Of a stretch of 64,000 nucleotides of DNA, positions 61,626 through 64,000 are shown piece by piece. The notes beneath the pieces are model-generated. The model worked only from the letters and a program-made list of their open reading frames with translations. It was not told the origin of the DNA and made no database searches. Made by a program: the position numbers and the translations under genes. The stretch is from assembly GCF_003344625.1 (NCBI RefSeq), contig NZ_QPKJ02000009.1, positions 79,408 to 143,407 of the forward strand, given 5' to 3'. The DNA comes from Solirubrobacter deserti. Its GTDB lineage: Bacteria; Actinomycetota; Thermoleophilia; Solirubrobacterales; Solirubrobacteraceae. Position 1 is the first letter of the stretch. Each line of letters starts with the position of its first letter.

Positions 61626-62603
61626 ATGAGGTCGCGGCGCCCAACCATGAAAGACGTCGCCGCGATGGCCGGCGTGAGCCTGAGCACGGTCTCACGCGTG
61701 GTCAACGGCCAGCCCGTCGACGCCGCGCTGGCGGCGAAGGTCCACCGTGCCGTCGAGCTGCTCGGCTACCGGCACAACTACGCGGCGGGCGCGTTGCGCC
61801 GGTCGGGCGGGTCGGCCTCGATCGGCCTCGTCTGCGAGGACATCAGCGACCCGTTCTTCGCCGCCTTCCACCGCGGTGTCGAGCAGATCGCGCGCGAGCG
61901 GTCGGTGGCGACCCTCGCCGCCAGCACGGACGGCTCCCCGGACCGCGAGCGCGACGTGCTCGAGCGGATGCTCGGCCGGCGCGTCGAAGGGCTGCTGCTG
62001 ATCCCGACGGGCAAAGACCACTCGTACCTGCGGCGGGACGTCGCGAACGGCACCGGGCTCGTGTTCGTCAACCGCCCGCCGAAGACGATCGACACCGACT
62101 GTGTCGTCACGGACCATCGCGGCGGAGCCCGCGCGGCGATCGAGCACCTGCGCGCGCACGGGCACCGGCGGATCGCGTACGTCGGCCCCGGGCCCGAGGC
62201 GGGCTTCGCCGCGGCCGAGCGGCTTGCCGGTTACCGCGAGGCGATGGCCGGGCTCGACGAGGACATCGTCTCCCGCGGCGACCTGCAGCCGCTGCTCGCG
62301 GGCGAGGAGCCGCCGACCGCCGTCTTCTCCTCCCAGAACCTGGTCACGATCGAGGTCATGCGGACGCTGTTCCGGCTCGGCCTGGACCGCGTCGTAGCGC
62401 ACGTCGGCGTGGACGACATCCCGCTGCGCGGCGCGATCGAGCCGCCGGTCACGATCGTCGCCCACGAGGCGCTGATGCTCGGCCGGGCGGCCGCGGAGCT
62501 GCTGTTCTCGCGCGTGGACGGCTTCGACGGTCGCGCGCGCGAGGTGGTCTCCGCGCCGACGCTGATCCCGCGCGGGACGGGCGAGTTGCTGCCCGTCTCC
62601 TGA
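61626..62603 (+). CDS. LacI family transcriptional regulator
   Basis: The protein has 325 residues. MKDVAAMAGVSLSTVSRVVN is the LacI helix-turn-helix and the following GYRHNYAAGALRRSG the hinge. The periplasmic-binding-protein-like domain has SIGLVCEDISDPFFAAFHRG, RRVEGLLLIPTGKDHSYLRR and VGVDDIPLRGAIEPPVTIVA. It senses a sugar or nucleoside. It is divergent from the LVIVD-lipoprotein pair, its most likely target. Confidence 0.9.
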   Translation: MRSRRPTMKDVAAMAGVSLSTVSRVVNGQPVDAALAAKVHRAVELLGYRHNYAAGALRRSGGSASIGLVCEDISDPFFAAFHRGVEQIARERSVATLAASTDGSPDRERDVLERMLGRRVEGLLLIPTGKDHSYLRRDVANGTGLVFVNRPPKTIDTDCVVTDHRGGARAAIEHLRAHGHRRIAYVGPGPEAGFAAAERLAGYREAMAGLDEDIVSRGDLQPLLAGEEPPTAVFSSQNLVTIEVMRTLFRLGLDRVVAHVGVDDIPLRGAIEPPVTIVAHEALMLGRAAAELLFSRVDGFDGRAREVVSAPTLIPRGTGELLPVS

Positions 62604-62993
62604 CTACTTGACCATGCGTGCGCTGGGGCGCCAGACCCGCATGATGTCGCGCATCGAGATGATCCCGGCCAGCTCGCCGTGATCGACGACCACGAGGTGG
62701 CGGAAGCCGCCCCTGGCCATCGCCTCTGCGGCCTCCTCGAGGTCCCAGTCGCAGTCCGCGAACGCCGCGTTGGAGGTCAGATGCGCGGACACGTGCTCGG
62801 TGTCCGGGTCCTCGCCCTTGCCCAGCGAGCGCACCACGTCGCGCTCGGTGATGATGCCTGGACCGGGCTGCTCAGGGTCCATGACGACCACGGCGCCCAC
62901 GTTGTGCTCGGCCATGAACCTCGCGGCGTCGCGCAGGCTGCGTTCAGGGGTGAACGTGAGCACCTCTTCGGTCATCGCGTCTCGGACCTTCAC
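62604..62993 (-). CDS. CBS-pair protein
   Basis: The protein has 129 residues from GTG 62993 (GGGAAGGGAG upstream). Two CBS domains (VRDAMTEEVLTFTPERSLRD with GAVVVMDPEQPGPGIITERD, and LEEAAEAMARGGFRHLVVVD with GELAGIISMRDIM) form one Bateman module, which binds adenosine nucleotides. No output domain is attached, so it probably acts by binding a partner. It is divergent from the muconolactone isomerase-like gene. Confidence 0.9.
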   Translation of the reverse strand: MKVRDAMTEEVLTFTPERSLRDAARFMAEHNVGAVVVMDPEQPGPGIITERDVVRSLGKGEDPDTEHVSAHLTSNAAFADCDWDLEEAAEAMARGGFRHLVVVDHGELAGIISMRDIMRVWRPSARMVK

Positions 62994-63071
62994 AGCGGCT
63001 CCCTTCCCTAGCTTTCCCGCTGAAGACCATACTGTGTCAATTGCCACGATGTCACCACCCAGGAGGCGCCC

Positions 63072-63389
63072 GTGCAGTTCATCGTCCGGTTCGAGGTCAA
63101 GCAGCCCGAGAACGTCAGCAACGCCGAGCTCGTCGCCATCTGGCAGCGTGAGGCCGCCGCGGCGCTCGCCGCCATGGAGGCCGGCGCGGTCAAGCACCTG
63201 TGGAAGGTGTCGGGCCAGCGGGTGGTGTTCGGCATCGTCGAGGTCGCCTCGCACGAGGACCTCGATCGCGCGCTCGGCGGGCTGCCGATCTTCCGCGAGC
63301 TCGGCGCCGGCGTGAGCACCGAGGCGTTGCCGATCTACGAGTACACGACGTTCGCCGAGGACCTCGACTCAGGCGTGCACGGCGGCTAG
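63072..63389 (+). CDS. Muconolactone delta-isomerase-like protein
   Basis: The protein has 105 residues from GTG 63072 with AGGAGG at 63061. FIVRFEVKQPENVSNAELVA, KHLWKVSGQRVVFGIVEVAS and PIFRELGAGVSTEALPIYEY match the ferredoxin-like MIase fold of CatC. No other catechol (beta-ketoadipate) genes are nearby, so a true muconolactone role is unproven. It ends in a 4-base CTAG overlap with the convergent globin gene. Confidence 0.8.
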   Translation: MQFIVRFEVKQPENVSNAELVAIWQREAAAALAAMEAGAVKHLWKVSGQRVVFGIVEVASHEDLDRALGGLPIFRELGAGVSTEALPIYEYTTFAEDLDSGVHGG

Positions 63390-63715
63390 CGGGCCGGCCC
63401 GTTCCAGTCCCAACGCGGCATCGCCGCGCGCGGGTCGACGTCGGCGGCCCCGTCCGGATGGGCGAGGACGCCGGCGACGGCCCAGTGCATATAGGCGCGC
63501 ATCGCTGCCCGGAACGCCGGATCCTCGGGCAGTGCGGCGTCGTCCATGGCCGCGGCGAAGCAGCGTTCGAAGCGCTCGCCGAGGTCGGTCATGTCGCCGT
63601 TGCCGGCGTGCATGCGCAGCACCCTCGCCTGATCGCCGCACTCGGTGGAGAAGCGCGGCGGGCCGCCGAGCACCTCCGCCCAGTGGGCCGCGAGCCGCTG
63701 CAGCGACGGGCGCAC
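63386..63715 (-). CDS. Group II truncated haemoglobin, short N-terminus
   Basis: The protein has 109 residues from GTG 63715. HWAEVLGGPPRFSTECGDQA and FRAAMRAYMHWAVAGVLAHP with DPRAAMPRWDWNG match helices E to H of TrHbII globins (Phe/Tyr-Ser-x-Gly, proximal region and C-terminal PrWdW). The usual N-terminal helices A-C (about 40-50 residues) are absent, and the start lies only 9 bases after the stop of the upstream ABC ATPase gene. It may be a reduced globin-like fold or the remainder of a longer gene. Haem binding is uncertain. Confidence 0.65.
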   Translation of the reverse strand: MRPSLQRLAAHWAEVLGGPPRFSTECGDQARVLRMHAGNGDMTDLGERFERCFAAAMDDAALPEDPAFRAAMRAYMHWAVAGVLAHPDGAADVDPRAAMPRWDWNGPAR

Positions 63716-63724
63716 GGGCCAAGC

Positions 63725-64000
63725 CTACAGGCCCAGCGCGCGCCCGCTCTCGGCATCGAAGAGCTTGATCTGGCTCGTGTCGAGCGTGAGCTCGAGCGTT
63801 GCGCCGGCTTCGGCGGCGCTCGCTGCGTCCAGCCGTGCCACGACCTGCCCCGTGTCGAGGCCCTCGAGCTCGTCGAGCTGGTCGGAGTGCACGTCGGCGT
63901 CGCGCGTCTCGAAGTAGACGTAGTACTCCGAGCCCATCGACTCGACGACGTCGAGCTTGGCTTTGAAGCGCATCCCGTCGCCGCTGATCGCGGCGTCCTC
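63725..64000 (-). CDS. ABC transporter ATP-binding protein (UgpC/MalK type), C-terminal part
   Basis: The frame is open to the right edge and ends with TAG at 63725; 91 residues are visible. RFKAKLDVVESMGSEYYVYF and VARLDAASAAEAGATLELTL with LFDAESGRALGL are the TOBE/OB regulatory domain of sugar and glycerol-phosphate ABC ATPases. The nucleotide-binding domain lies outside the window. It energises uptake of a sugar or polyol. Confidence 0.85.
   Translation of the reverse strand, partial: EDAAISGDGMRFKAKLDVVESMGSEYYVYFETRDADVHSDQLDELEGLDTGQVVARLDAASAAEAGATLELTLDTSQIKLFDAESGRALGL

Noticed and set aside
63072..63389. A catechol degradation operon around the muconolactone isomerase-like gene
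   Set aside because: No catA, catB or pcaD-like gene is adjacent. Neighbours are a CBS protein and a globin, so the pathway assignment is not supported.
1..64000. tRNA or rRNA genes, CRISPR arrays, insertion sequences and phage genes
   Set aside because: I looked for tRNA-like cloverleaf arms, regular direct repeats with spacers and transposase motifs, and saw none that I could support.

Overview
The window is a very GC-rich, gene-dense chromosomal segment of a free-living actinobacterium. I infer a member of the Thermoleophilia (Solirubrobacter/Conexibacter type). The grounds are GC-biased codon use, many one-component regulators (MerR, PadR, TetR, DeoR, WYL, LacI, LuxR-LAL), starts at GTG/TTG, very short or absent leaders, and many large secreted proteins with Pro/Thr-rich linkers, PKD domains and beta-propellers. 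I found no rRNA, tRNA, CRISPR array, transposase or prophage gene. No species-level claim can be made from sequence reading alone.

Layout. 1-8.9 kb: the end of a MerR regulator, a secreted multi-domain PQQ/sorbosone-type dehydrogenase, a PadR-regulated MFS exporter, a second MFS exporter whose 3' end overlaps the first, a CGNR zinc-finger regulator and a membrane protein. 9-16.2 kb: a 2134-residue secreted teneurin-like protein (plug domain, NHL propeller, YD/RHS shell, unclassified tip), a strong terminator, and a lipoprotein with no canonical start codon. 16.2-28 kb: small enzymes and regulators, including a SnoaL/MerR pair with a textbook MerR operator, a membrane diguanylate cyclase, a DeoR/DUF4406 pair, an orphan secreted protein, an epoxide hydrolase divergent from a WYL regulator, and a DHFR remnant joined to an N-terminally shortened flavin-fold gene. 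28-36 kb: a phytase-like secreted esterase followed by a decayed phospholipase C, an SDR/TetR pair with two adjacent palindromes, and a graveyard of remnants (phosphotransferase, PD40 propeller, CoxL) among intact small genes and a VapBC module. 36-47 kb: an MBL hydrolase, a LuxR-LAL regulator, a Tat-exported amidohydrolase and an alcohol dehydrogenase on the plus strand, then a BBE-type flavin oxidase and two tandem arylsulfotransferases on the minus strand.

47-62.6 kb is rich in exported proteins. A secreted amidase, a subtilase with autotransporter-type strand repeats and an LVIVD-propeller protein share one homologous C-terminal module that ends each protein. The LVIVD gene is coupled by a 4-base CTGA overlap to a lipoprotein that appears to start at CTG. 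Between them lies a tightly coupled minus-strand operon (M20 deacylase, NAD-dependent alcohol dehydrogenase, APC permease) that looks like an uptake and breakdown route for an N-acylated amine or amino-acid-like compound. The right end holds a LacI regulator, a CBS-pair protein, a muconolactone-isomerase-like protein, a short group II globin and the C-terminus of a UgpC/MalK-type ABC ATPase.

The strongest leads are the shared C-terminal module, the teneurin-like protein with its downstream lipoprotein, the two non-canonical start codons (ATT and CTG), and several very clean operator palindromes between divergent regulator/target pairs.
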